Origin: Bordetella parapertussis
Lineage (GTDB): Bacteria > Pseudomonadota > Gammaproteobacteria > Burkholderiales > Burkholderiaceae_D
Direction of reading: 5' to 3'
Assembly (NCBI GenBank): GCA_945883145.1
Contig: CAMCXB010000063.1
Span: forward strand, 1 to 13,438
DNA length: 13,438 nt
The position numbers and the translations under genes were made by a program. The notes under the pieces were generated by a model. That model made no database searches, was not told where the DNA came from, and saw nothing but the letters and a program-made list of their open reading frames with translations. This document shows, piece after piece, positions 7,885 through 13,438 of this stretch. The number at the start of each line of letters is the position of its first letter. Positions within the stretch are counted from its first letter, which is position 1.

Positions 7885-8442
7885 AAAATTAATGGAGTCT
7901 TTACTAGAATATAGGATTACATAGCCTTTTTGCCAGGCATCTGAGCCGGGTCTAATCTCATTCATTAAATTTCCTGACTCGCAGCTGACCACATGGATAA
8001 TAGGCTTAGATGAATTATTTTTTTGCTCTGAAATTTTTAATTTTTTATATGTAAGTTCGATTAAATCTTTTGTTGGAGTGGGTTTGCTACCAAAAAATTC
8101 TAATGTATGTTGATTATTTTTAAAATCACCATGACCCATTAAAAAAACATTTGCATTGGTTTGTAATCGATCTGCAATGAGATTTTTTATTTTTGATTCA
8201 TTGATTTTTTTATTATTTAACCCTTCGATTGCATGAGCTAAACCTGATTGTTTGGCCATGAAATGTAAAAAGGCAGCTTCCGATGGAAGCTGCCTTGGGC
8301 CGTAAATAACAACTAACTCTAATTTGGGATCTTGCTCGGATTCAGAGAAGGATGAAAACTCTTCAGAGAAAGAGGAAAACTCTTCAGAACTAGATTGTTC
8401 AATAGAGTGGATAGTTGGGCGGGTAGGGGGTATATTTTTCAT
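7882..8442 (-). CDS. Hypothetical protein with a clan CD (caspase/CHAT-like) peptidase motif pattern
   Basis: The 186 residues do not match a protein I recognise by name. Residues 17-36 are Ser/Glu/Phe-rich with a tandem EEFSSFS heptad. A predicted strand LELVVIYGP (41-49) begins a globular domain. NVFLMGHGDF (98-107) places His104 in a GHG motif, and IIHVVSCESG (148-157) places Cys154 after a hydrophobic strand. The His-Gly then Ser-Cys order, about 50 residues apart, is the catalytic dyad pattern of clan CD peptidases; CHAT domains also carry SACETG-like segments. GYVILYSS (173-180) could be the next strand. The frame ends abruptly after this strand, so the domain looks truncated, with its remainder in the ankyrin frame. 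I use ATG 8442; a TTG at 8472 would add ten residues. Function (for instance effector protease) is inference. Confidence 0.6.
   Translation of the reverse strand: MKNIPPTRPTIHSIEQSSSEEFSSFSEEFSSFSESEQDPKLELVVIYGPRQLPSEAAFLHFMAKQSGLAHAIEGLNNKKINESKIKNLIADRLQTNANVFLMGHGDFKNNQHTLEFFGSKPTPTKDLIELTYKKLKISEQKNNSSKPIIHVVSCESGNLMNEIRPGSDAWQKGYVILYSSKDSINF
8270..8296 (-). other. Perfect 12-bp hairpin with T-run inside a coding region
   Basis: AAGGCAGCTTCC (8270-8281) and GGAAGCTGCCTT (8285-8296) are exact inverted repeats around the triloop GAT. Read on the minus strand the right side is followed by T, giving five consecutive T (8271-8267, two of them in the stem). This has the form of a Rho-independent terminator, but it lies in frame within the peptidase-like gene (residues around 49-59) and is more G+C-rich than its surroundings. 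It may be an internal attenuator, a small palindromic insertion, or chance. Confidence 0.55.
8341..8382 (-). repeat. Two tandem 21-bp repeats encoding a Ser/Glu/Phe heptad
   Basis: Two adjacent 21-bp units (8341-8361 and 8362-8382) differ at only two positions by eye, and a partial third copy begins at 8383 (TTCAGA). On the coding minus strand they give the heptad EEFSSFS twice in the N-terminal region of the peptidase-like protein. Such a short coding tandem array can expand or contract without shifting the frame. Confidence 0.8.
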
Positions 8443-8459
8443 GATACCGGCTAGGTATC
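8443..8459 (-). promoter_or_regulatory. Dyad GATACC-5-GGTATC abutting the start codon
   Basis: GATACC (8443-8448) and GGTATC (8454-8459) form a perfect 6-bp inverted repeat around a 5-base spacer, directly before the minus-strand ATG at 8442. In the mRNA it would pair right where a ribosome-binding site should lie, and no Shine-Dalgarno sequence is visible there. It could be an operator or a translation-limiting hairpin, or a chance dyad if translation begins at TTG 8472. Confidence 0.35.
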
Positions 8460-8518
8460 GATGAACGAACAAAAGTTCTGAGAATTAACCTAATACAAGA
8501 AAATTAATCCTGTATTAA

Positions 8519-9019
8519 TCAAGCAGAGATGAATTTTCCGCCATGATAAAGCAGGGGTGGCTTGGTTTCATAAGCAAAACGCTCGACTTCTCCTACAAAA
8601 ATCACATGATCCCCTTCTGGGTAGCGGCTACGGTTATGGCATTCAAACCAAGCTGCAGATCCACTTAATATCGGCAATCCCGTTTCTGATAAATCATAAG
8701 GTACACCTTCAAAGCGGTTTTCTATACGGCTGGCAAAGCGTTCAGCAAGTGGTGCTTGTTCAGCAGAGAGCACATTAATTACATAATGCGAATTGCTAGT
8801 AAAAAAAGGTAGGCTACGCGCGTTTTGCGACAAGCTCCATAAAACCAAGGGTGGTGTCAGGGATACCGAGTTGAATGAACTGGCGGTAAGCCCAAAAAAT
8901 TCGCCTTGTTCATCGCGCGTCGTAATAATTGTCACGCCCGTTGCAAATTGCGATAAGGCTGAACGGAATGCACGTGGGTCTGAAAAATCTGGCGTAGCTG
9001 CTGGTGAGGGCTGATTCAT
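8519..9019 (-). CDS. Flavin reductase-like FMN-binding protein
   Basis: A 166-residue single-domain protein of the flavin reductase-like family (HpaC/RutF-type split-barrel), which typically uses NAD(P)H to reduce FMN or FAD for a partner monooxygenase. FATGVTIITT (25-34) is the classic N-terminal strand. GLTASSFNSVSLTPPLVLWS (43-62) forms the flavin phosphate-binding region. NRFEGVPY (101-108), HNRSRYPEGDHVIFVGEVE (128-146) and PPLLYHGGKF (154-163) complete the fold. The ATG at 9019 gives the normal length. No monooxygenase gene is adjacent, so its partner cannot be named. It is divergent from the AMP-binding remnant, sharing a 90-bp spacer, and lies upstream of the ankyrin locus on the same strand with a 76-bp AT-rich gap. 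Confidence 0.88.
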   Translation of the reverse strand: MNQPSPAATPDFSDPRAFRSALSQFATGVTIITTRDEQGEFFGLTASSFNSVSLTPPLVLWSLSQNARSLPFFTSNSHYVINVLSAEQAPLAERFASRIENRFEGVPYDLSETGLPILSGSAAWFECHNRSRYPEGDHVIFVGEVERFAYETKPPLLYHGGKFISA

Positions 9020-9069
9020 GGAGATGGGTAAGTAAAAATTTCAGCAATTATGCCGAAAAAGCTGTTTCT

Positions 9070-9098
9070 TTGTGGAACTTCGATATTTTTCGTAAAAT
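9070..9098 (+). promoter_or_regulatory. Possible sigma-70 promoter for the AMP-binding remnant
   Basis: TTGTGG (9070-9075) and TAAAAT (9093-9098) are separated by exactly 17 bp. The -10 matches the consensus at five of six positions, while the -35 is weak. A start of transcription about seven bases later would lie only a few bases before the ATG at 9110, giving a leaderless or very short leader. Weak evidence by eye. Confidence 0.3.
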
Positions 9099-9109
9099 CA
9101 GGTCTGACT

Positions 9110-9751
9110 ATGACCGTAAACTATTCCTTACTCAGTATTTTGCATGACCATGCCTTATCACATGGCGATTACATTGCGCATCTTTTACCAGATCGCGTCA
9201 TTACTTACCGACGGTTCTGGTCGCGTATTGAGCGTGCATCAGCGCGACTACAAGGCGAGTGGGGTGTGGTAGCGGGCGATACGGTTATCTATTGGGGCTT
9301 TGGTCATCCAGATGCGATTATTCTCTATTGCGCCTTATTACGACTTGGAGCCATGCTCATGCCTTGTGAAGGCCGTGAACGTGAGTATGTGCAGCATAGG
9401 GTGGAGCAAACAAAAAGTGATTTAGTGATACATGATGAGGCATTCACTTACACAACATCGCCTGCACATAGCTTAGCTTCTTTATTAGCAGACTGGTGTT
9501 ATTTTGATCCGACCGTGATACAAGATGAGAGTTCTAAGCCGACTTTATTTTTACCTGATTTAAATGGTGAAGTAGTAAGCGTGAGTGAGTTGATGCAGAA
9601 TTTATCTACACTTAAACAGAGTGAAGCTGCAGAAGCTGTCGTAGTAGATGGACCAATTTTTCAAAAAGAGAAACTCACACAACTTATTTTTCCCGCTTTA
9701 GTTACTAGACAGCGATTGCAATTTTCATTGATTGAGCCGTTAAAAAAATAA
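9110..9751 (+). CDS. Short AMP-binding (ANL superfamily) protein, N-terminal part only
   Basis: The first 105 or so of the 213 residues resemble the N-terminal subdomain of acyl-CoA synthetases. LPDRVITYRRFWSRIERAS is the usual 'open with a Tyr-Arg' helix, AGDTVIYWGFGHPDAIILY the next strand-helix unit, and LLRLGAMLMPCEGRE resembles the 'GAVxxPxxP' turn. The remainder diverges, and the ATP-binding loop (S/T-G-T-T-G-x-P-K) and all C-terminal motifs of a normal 500-residue ligase are absent. It therefore cannot be a standard adenylate-forming enzyme. It may be a decayed gene, or a small conserved protein using only this subdomain. The frame is intact to its TAA with no further AMP-binding sequence downstream. 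ATG 9050 would add 20 residues; I prefer 9110, where the family-like sequence starts. Confidence 0.65.
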   Translation: MTVNYSLLSILHDHALSHGDYIAHLLPDRVITYRRFWSRIERASARLQGEWGVVAGDTVIYWGFGHPDAIILYCALLRLGAMLMPCEGREREYVQHRVEQTKSDLVIHDEAFTYTTSPAHSLASLLADWCYFDPTVIQDESSKPTLFLPDLNGEVVSVSELMQNLSTLKQSEAAEAVVVDGPIFQKEKLTQLIFPALVTRQRLQFSLIEPLKK

Positions 9752-9788
9752 GTTAATATTTTTTATAAAATTTTAAGAAAATAAATTT

Positions 9789-9793
9789 AAGGA
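9789..9793 (+). promoter_or_regulatory. Shine-Dalgarno AAGGA that decides the msrA start
   Basis: AAGGA at 9789-9793 precedes three consecutive ATG codons (9794, 9797, 9800). Only the third has a normal spacing of six bases, so translation most likely starts at 9800. Confidence 0.6.
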
Positions 9794-9799
9794 ATGATG

Positions 9800-10327
9800 A
9801 TGCAAGAAGAAATTGCAACAGTAGGTGGAGGTTGTTTTTGGTGTGTGGAGGCTGTGTTTCAACGTGTAAAAGGTGTGCGCTTAGTTGAATCTGGCTATAG
9901 CGGTGGTAAGACAACCAATCCCACTTACGAACAAATATGTCGAGGTGATAGTCAGCATGCAGAAGTGGTGCGGTTACACTTTGATCCCGCTGTGATTACC
10001 TACCCAGAATTACTAGAAATATTTTTCACCACCCATGATCCCACCACCTTGAATCAACAAGGCAATGATGTAGGAACACAGTATCGTTCAGTGATTTACA
10101 CGTACTCTGAAGAGCAAATGCAAATCGCTAAAAAAGTGATGCAAGATATGGCAGCGATATGGGATGCACCGATAGTGACTGAACTACAAGAAGCGCCAAT
10201 TTTCTACGTGGCTGAAGACTATCATCAGAATTATTTTGTCAACAATCCTAATCAACCTTATTGTGCTTATGTAGTCGCACCCAAAGTAGATAAGCTACGT
10301 AAGCACCATGCGGATAAATTGAAATAA
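9800..10327 (+). CDS. msrA: Peptide-methionine (S)-S-oxide reductase
   Basis: Repairs oxidised methionine (S-sulfoxide) in proteins or free in the cytosol, using thioredoxin for recycling. The 175 residues fit the single-domain MsrA family. The catalytic signature GGGCFWCVEAVF (9-20) places the nucleophile at Cys12. GYSGG (32-36), PTYEQICRGDSQHAEVV (41-57), FFTTHDPTTLNQQGNDVGTQ (75-94) and EDYHQNYF (139-146) are family-typical, and Cys155 in QPYC may act in resolution. No MsrB domain is fused to it. An AAGGA six bases ahead supports this ATG over two upstream ones. It is convergent with pdxH, 25 bp apart, with no hairpin between. Confidence 0.96.
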   Translation: MQEEIATVGGGCFWCVEAVFQRVKGVRLVESGYSGGKTTNPTYEQICRGDSQHAEVVRLHFDPAVITYPELLEIFFTTHDPTTLNQQGNDVGTQYRSVIYTYSEEQMQIAKKVMQDMAAIWDAPIVTELQEAPIFYVAEDYHQNYFVNNPNQPYCAYVVAPKVDKLRKHHADKLK

Positions 10328-10352
10328 CAAAATTAAGCGTAATAAAATTGTA

Positions 10353-10988
10353 TCAAGGCTGTAAACGACTACGTTGCCAGCTGCCATTCGTATCTAGTGT
10401 GTATAAAACACGGTCATGCAGACGAGAGCGACGACCCTGCCAAAATTCGAGTAAGTCTGGCTTTAAACGATAGCCTCCCCAGTGTGCAGGACGGGGAGGC
10501 GTCTCACCAAATTTTTCACTCGCTTCTTCAAACTGCTGCTCTAGCAATTCACGACTTTCTATAGGCATGCTTTGTGCAGAAGCGATCGCACCTAAGCGAC
10601 TCTTAATCGGGCGTATTGAAAAATAGCTATCGTTTTCTTCATCAGTGACACGCTCTACCGTACCTTCTATACGGATTTGACGTTCTAATTCACCCCAGTG
10701 AAAAGTAATCGCAGCATAAGGATGGGCAAGTAAATCTTGACCTTTGCGACTGCTGTAATTGGTGTACCAAGTAAAGCCGCGTGCATCAAAATCTTTGAGT
10801 AAAACGATGCGCGCTGAAGGTCGACCGAGTTTGCCTATGGTTGCGAGATTCATTGCATTTGGTTCGGTAATTTCAGCAGCTAAGGCAGCATCAAACCAGT
10901 TTGCGAATTGACGGATTGGATCAGCATCTACTTCATGCTCAGATAAAGTAGCTTGACTGTATTCAAGTCTGAGATCTGCAATCGACAT
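10353..10988 (-). CDS. pdxH: Pyridoxine/pyridoxamine 5'-phosphate oxidase
   Basis: FMN-dependent oxidation of pyridoxine 5'-phosphate or pyridoxamine 5'-phosphate to the cofactor pyridoxal 5'-phosphate; cytosolic homodimer in the family. The 211 residues are the normal length. LRLEY (6-10) is the conserved N-terminal lid. RIVLLK (60-65), TNYSSRKG (76-83) and ERQIRIEG (102-109) bind FMN. SRLGAIASAQS (130-140) and HWGGYRL (169-175) lead to EFWQGRRSRLHDR (181-193), which contacts the substrate phosphate and ring. The C-terminus ends RLQP where RLAP is more usual. AAGGA lies seven bases before the ATG. The 151-bp spacer to the divergent tcdA carries two interleaved inverted repeats in the pdxH leader. 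Confidence 0.97.
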   Translation of the reverse strand: MSIADLRLEYSQATLSEHEVDADPIRQFANWFDAALAAEITEPNAMNLATIGKLGRPSARIVLLKDFDARGFTWYTNYSSRKGQDLLAHPYAAITFHWGELERQIRIEGTVERVTDEENDSYFSIRPIKSRLGAIASAQSMPIESRELLEQQFEEASEKFGETPPRPAHWGGYRLKPDLLEFWQGRRSRLHDRVLYTLDTNGSWQRSRLQP

Positions 10989-11010
10989 AGTGTCATCCTT
11001 TTAAGAGTTA

Positions 11011-11061
11011 AGGCTAGTAACAGGTTTTTTGATTAAGCTAGCCTATAGTGTAAACCTGTTA
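11011..11061 (-). promoter_or_regulatory. Two interleaved inverted repeats in the pdxH leader
   Basis: AGGCTAG (11011-11017) is complementary to CTAGCCT (11038-11044), and TAACAGGTTT (11018-11027) is complementary to AAACCTGTTA (11052-11061). The order is A, B, A', B', so the two stems cross and cannot both form as simple hairpins. On the minus strand the block lies roughly 23 bases upstream of the pdxH ATG and just before its Shine-Dalgarno sequence. It may be a pair of alternative RNA folds or a pseudoknot, or overlapping DNA operator sites. Confidence 0.45.
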
Positions 11062-11139
11062 GCGAATTCAGTTAGTGTGAATAAGTAGTAAGCCTGCAGC
11101 AATAGCGAGTAATCCGCTGTCATCCGTTAAAATAGCGTC

Positions 11140-11952
11140 ATGCTCAATCAAACGTCTCATCCCACACAGTCCCAACCCGATATGGATTTTAATCGGCGCT
11201 TTGGTGGCGTAGCGCGCTTATATGGCGAAGCTGGTTTAGCTCGCTTTCGTGCTGCGCGTATTTGTGTGATCGGAGTAGGCGGAGTCGGTTCATGGAGTGT
11301 AGAAGCTTTGGCACGCAGTGCGATTGGTCACATCACGATGATAGATTTAGATCACTTGAGTGAGTCCAATATTAATCGTCAACTGCATGCATTGACCAAC
11401 ACCTTAGGACAGTCCAAAGTAGGTGCATTAGCGGATCGTATCGCGCAAATTAATCCTGAATGTAAAGTCACACAAATAGAAGATTTTATTGAACCTGAAA
11501 ATTTATCTACCTTGCTGCGAGCAGGACAATATGATTTTGTGATTGATGCCATGGACAATGCAAAAACAAAAACAGCACTGATTGCTTATTGTCGTGAGCA
11601 AGGTATACGTTTACTCACCATCGGTAGTGCAGGCGGTCAGATCGATCCTACGCGTATAGAAGTTTGTGATTTATCGCGTACTGAACAAGAACCTTTACTA
11701 GCCCGCGTGAGAAAAAATTTACGTGCAGTGCACGGCTTCCCGCGTGGCGCTAAAAATAAATTTGGTATTGATGCAGTGTATTCAAGTGAGCCGCTCAGAT
11801 TTCCTGAGATCTGCGAAACAGATGATGCAGCTGCAGGTGTGACAGGTTTGAATTGTGCAGGCTTTGGTTCTGCGATTGTAGTCACAGCGAGCTTTGGTTT
11901 AATTGCAGCTGCTCATGTCTTAAAAAAATTAGCTGTAGAAGCTACTGTATAA
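11140..11952 (+). CDS. tcdA: tRNA threonylcarbamoyladenosine dehydratase (E1-like)
   Basis: Uses ATP to cyclise t6A37 to ct6A in ANN-decoding tRNAs; an E1/MoeB-like enzyme that in Escherichia coli works with CsdA/CsdE. The 270 residues match the family (268 in E. coli). RRFGGVARLYGE (19-30) is the characteristic N-terminal segment. ICVIGVGGVGSWSVEALARS (41-60) is the Rossmann ATP-binding loop, and DLDHLSESNINRQ (69-81) the adenylation-site Asp-Arg region. DFVIDAMDNAKTKTALIAYC (132-151) and GSAGGQIDPT (162-171) follow, then NCAGFGSAIVVTASFG near the end. Two starts are possible: ATG 11140, used here, or ATG 11182, just before the conserved core. A TAAAAT at 11128-11133 would put transcription near 11140, so either a leaderless message or the later start. 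It follows Sua5 in the pathway but is not in its operon. Confidence 0.95.
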   Translation: MLNQTSHPTQSQPDMDFNRRFGGVARLYGEAGLARFRAARICVIGVGGVGSWSVEALARSAIGHITMIDLDHLSESNINRQLHALTNTLGQSKVGALADRIAQINPECKVTQIEDFIEPENLSTLLRAGQYDFVIDAMDNAKTKTALIAYCREQGIRLLTIGSAGGQIDPTRIEVCDLSRTEQEPLLARVRKNLRAVHGFPRGAKNKFGIDAVYSSEPLRFPEICETDDAAAGVTGLNCAGFGSAIVVTASFGLIAAAHVLKKLAVEATV

Positions 11953-11959
11953 AAATTAA

Positions 11960-11990
11960 ATGAGTGATCATTTCTGCCATGATCACTCAT
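11960..11990 (-). terminator. Hairpin terminator between convergent tcdA and the copper ATPase gene
   Basis: ATGAGTGATCAT (11960-11971) and ATGATCACTCAT (11979-11990) are perfect 12-bp inverted repeats around a 7-base loop. Read on the minus strand the hairpin is followed by TTAATTTTTATA, a fair T-tract, so it should end the ATPase transcript. On the plus strand the downstream sequence is only moderately T-rich, so termination of tcdA there is less certain. It lies in the 68-bp spacer between the two stop codons. Confidence 0.75.
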
Positions 11991-12020
11991 CCTCGTAATT
12001 CTTATTTAAATTTTAAGGCC

Positions 12021-13438
12021 TTAAATTTTGATTGAGCGTAAGCGCAAAGCATTCGCTATCACGGACACAGAAGATAAACTCATAGCAGCACTAGCTATCA
12101 TAGGCGAGAGTAATAAGCCTAACCATGGATATAAAACCCCAGCAGCGATAGGTACACCAATAAAATTATAGGCAAAGGCAAAGAATAAATTTTGTCGTAT
12201 ATTTTTCATGGTCATACGTGATAGCTCACGTGCTTTCGCAATGCCTCTTAAATCACCTTTCACCAATACGATACGCGCGCTACCCATAGCCACATCGGTA
12301 CCCGTTCCCATAGCAATGCCAACGTCTGCTTGTGCTAAAGCAGGCGCATCATTCATGCCATCGCCTGCCATCGCAACAATATGTCCTTGCTGTTGTAGTT
12401 GTTGTATGAATTGATGTTTATCTGCAGGTAAAAATTCTGCATGAATGTCAGCTATACCCAGTTGTTTGCCAACTGCATGTGCTGTAGTTTTATTGTCACC
12501 GGTTAGCATAATGATTTTTACACCATCAGCATGCAGTAAGCGTACAGCTTCAATGCTCGTAGATTTGATAGGATCTGTCACACTAATCAAACCAGCAAGT
12601 TTGCCATCGATAGCAACAAACATAATCGTATGACCTTGGGCTCTGAGTGATTCAGCTTCTTCTTGCATGGCTTCTATACTAATGTCTGCATCATTGAATA
12701 GACTAGCATTGCCAAGTAAAACGGGCAGGCCATCAATTTCGCCACGTATACCTTTGCCTGTGATGGCAGAAAAATTCTTTACATCGAGTAAAGGTAAGCC
12801 TTGTTTTTTAAGATGAGAAATAATTGCAGCACCTAAAGGATGCTCACTCATTTTTTCTAATGAAGCAGCAATAACTAAAATATCCGCACGTGCATAAGAT
12901 GCTGTTGCAATAATCTGTTGTACTGCAGGTTTGCCTTCTGTCAGAGTGCCAGTTTTATCGACCACGAGCACATCGACTTTTTCCATTAACTCTAAGCCTT
13001 CAGCATCTTTGATTAATACACCTTCACGCGCTCCACGTCCTATGCCGACCATAATCGAAATCGGTGTGGCCAAACCTAAAGCACAAGGACAGGCAATAAT
13101 CAAAACAGAAACAGCAGCCACCAAGCCATTTGCCATGCCTTGTGTTGTGCCAAATAGTGTCCAAGCGATGAAAGCGCATATCGCTGCAAGAATGACAGCA
13201 GGTACAAACCAAGCTGATACACGATCGGCTAATTTTTGTATCGGAGCACGAGAACGACTCGCTTGATTCATAAGCTCCACTATTTTTGCTAACAGAGTAT
13301 CGCTACCAATTTTTTCAGCACGCATCACGAATGAACCATGTTGATTCATGGTGCCGGCAATCACCGCACTACCAGCTTGCTTAGAGACAGAAAGTGCTTC
13401 GCCAGTAATGAAAGATTCATCTACCGTAGAATTGCCTT
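12021..13438 (-). CDS. copA: Cu(+)-exporting P1B-type ATPase, C-terminal two thirds (5' end outside window)
   Basis: Inner-membrane ATP-driven pump that expels monovalent copper (or silver) from the cytoplasm. About 472 residues are present and the frame is open to the window edge, so the metal-binding N-terminus and first membrane helices are missing. The visible order is: actuator domain TGE (in DESFITGEALSV), a hydrophobic helix pair, and the metal-site CPC in ACPCALGLATP (near 13090). Then come the phosphorylated Asp in DKTGTLTEG (near 12958), SEHPLG, GKGIRGE, MLTGDNKTT and AGDGMNDAPALAQADVG. The last two helices carry AYN and MSLSS, which with CPC mark the Cu(+) (P1B-1) subgroup. The loop after TGE reads ALSV where a proline (xLPV) is commoner. 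Symbol copA is a family label; a silver preference cannot be excluded. No CueR-like regulator or site is visible in the window. Confidence 0.93.
   Translation of the reverse strand, partial: GNSTVDESFITGEALSVSKQAGSAVIAGTMNQHGSFVMRAEKIGSDTLLAKIVELMNQASRSRAPIQKLADRVSAWFVPAVILAAICAFIAWTLFGTTQGMANGLVAAVSVLIIACPCALGLATPISIMVGIGRGAREGVLIKDAEGLELMEKVDVLVVDKTGTLTEGKPAVQQIIATASYARADILVIAASLEKMSEHPLGAAIISHLKKQGLPLLDVKNFSAITGKGIRGEIDGLPVLLGNASLFNDADISIEAMQEEAESLRAQGHTIMFVAIDGKLAGLISVTDPIKSTSIEAVRLLHADGVKIIMLTGDNKTTAHAVGKQLGIADIHAEFLPADKHQFIQQLQQQGHIVAMAGDGMNDAPALAQADVGIAMGTGTDVAMGSARIVLVKGDLRGIAKARELSRMTMKNIRQNLFFAFAYNFIGVPIAAGVLYPWLGLLLSPMIASAAMSLSSVSVIANALRLRSIKI

Noticed and set aside
8460..8518. Promoter or attachment-site repeats upstream of the accessory locus (repeated ATTAA-type words)
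   Set aside because: The words are short, imperfect and expected in such AT-rich DNA; no -35/-10 pair with good spacing was found and no matching copy lies at the far end of the locus.
8557..9014. Two 73-codon plus-strand frames inside the flavin reductase gene
   Set aside because: Both are antisense to a gene with full-length flavin reductase motifs, and neither resembles a known protein.
12931..13266. 111-codon plus-strand frame antisense to the copper ATPase
   Set aside because: The opposite strand carries the CPC and DKTGT motifs of a real ATPase; this frame is an artefact of its codon use.

Overview
The window looks like a chromosomal segment of an AT-shifted proteobacterium, most likely a betaproteobacterium (Burkholderiales-like). 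The main reason is the gene order pgk-pyk-fba-purC-purE-purK-Sua5, which I recall as a conserved betaproteobacterial block. The roughly 300-residue PurC and the 354-residue Calvin-subtype class II aldolase fit the same group. This placement rests on remembered gene order and family knowledge, not on a search.

Positions 1-6921 (+ strand) hold core metabolism: the end of phosphoglycerate kinase, pyruvate kinase, class II fructose-bisphosphate aldolase, three purine genes (SAICAR synthase, N5-CAIR mutase, N5-CAIR synthetase) and a Sua5-type threonylcarbamoyl-AMP synthase. Spacing is tight from purC onward. PurE and PurK are sequential enzymes and purC makes the next intermediate, so these three act as one pathway module.

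Positions 6937-8442 (- strand) are the accessory part. They are visibly more AT-rich and sit between conserved genes. Two reading frames lie here. One has a short Ser/Glu-rich repeat followed by a domain with a GHG...VSC pattern like clan CD (caspase/CHAT-type) cysteine peptidases. The other is an ankyrin-repeat protein. They are in the same frame and separated only by one TAA and nine sense codons, so they are probably two halves of one gene of about 500 codons. Such a peptidase-like plus ankyrin architecture would suit an effector acting on a host or on other proteins. The same locus carries a perfect 12-bp hairpin followed by a T-run inside the coding region, and a small dyad abutting its start codon.

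Positions 8519-11952 hold housekeeping and redox genes: a flavin reductase (-), a short ANL (AMP-binding) N-terminal remnant (+), methionine sulfoxide reductase A (+), pyridoxine 5'-phosphate oxidase (-) and the tRNA t6A dehydratase TcdA (+). The pdxH-tcdA spacer contains two interleaved inverted repeats. TcdA acts one step after the Sua5 product in tRNA modification (t6A to ct6A), although the two genes lie about 4 kb apart.

Positions 12021-13438 (- strand) are the C-terminal two thirds of a Cu(+)-type P1B ATPase that runs off the window. It is separated from tcdA by a clear terminator hairpin. No gene-free stretch exceeds 300 bases. I saw no tRNA, rRNA, CRISPR array or insertion sequence.
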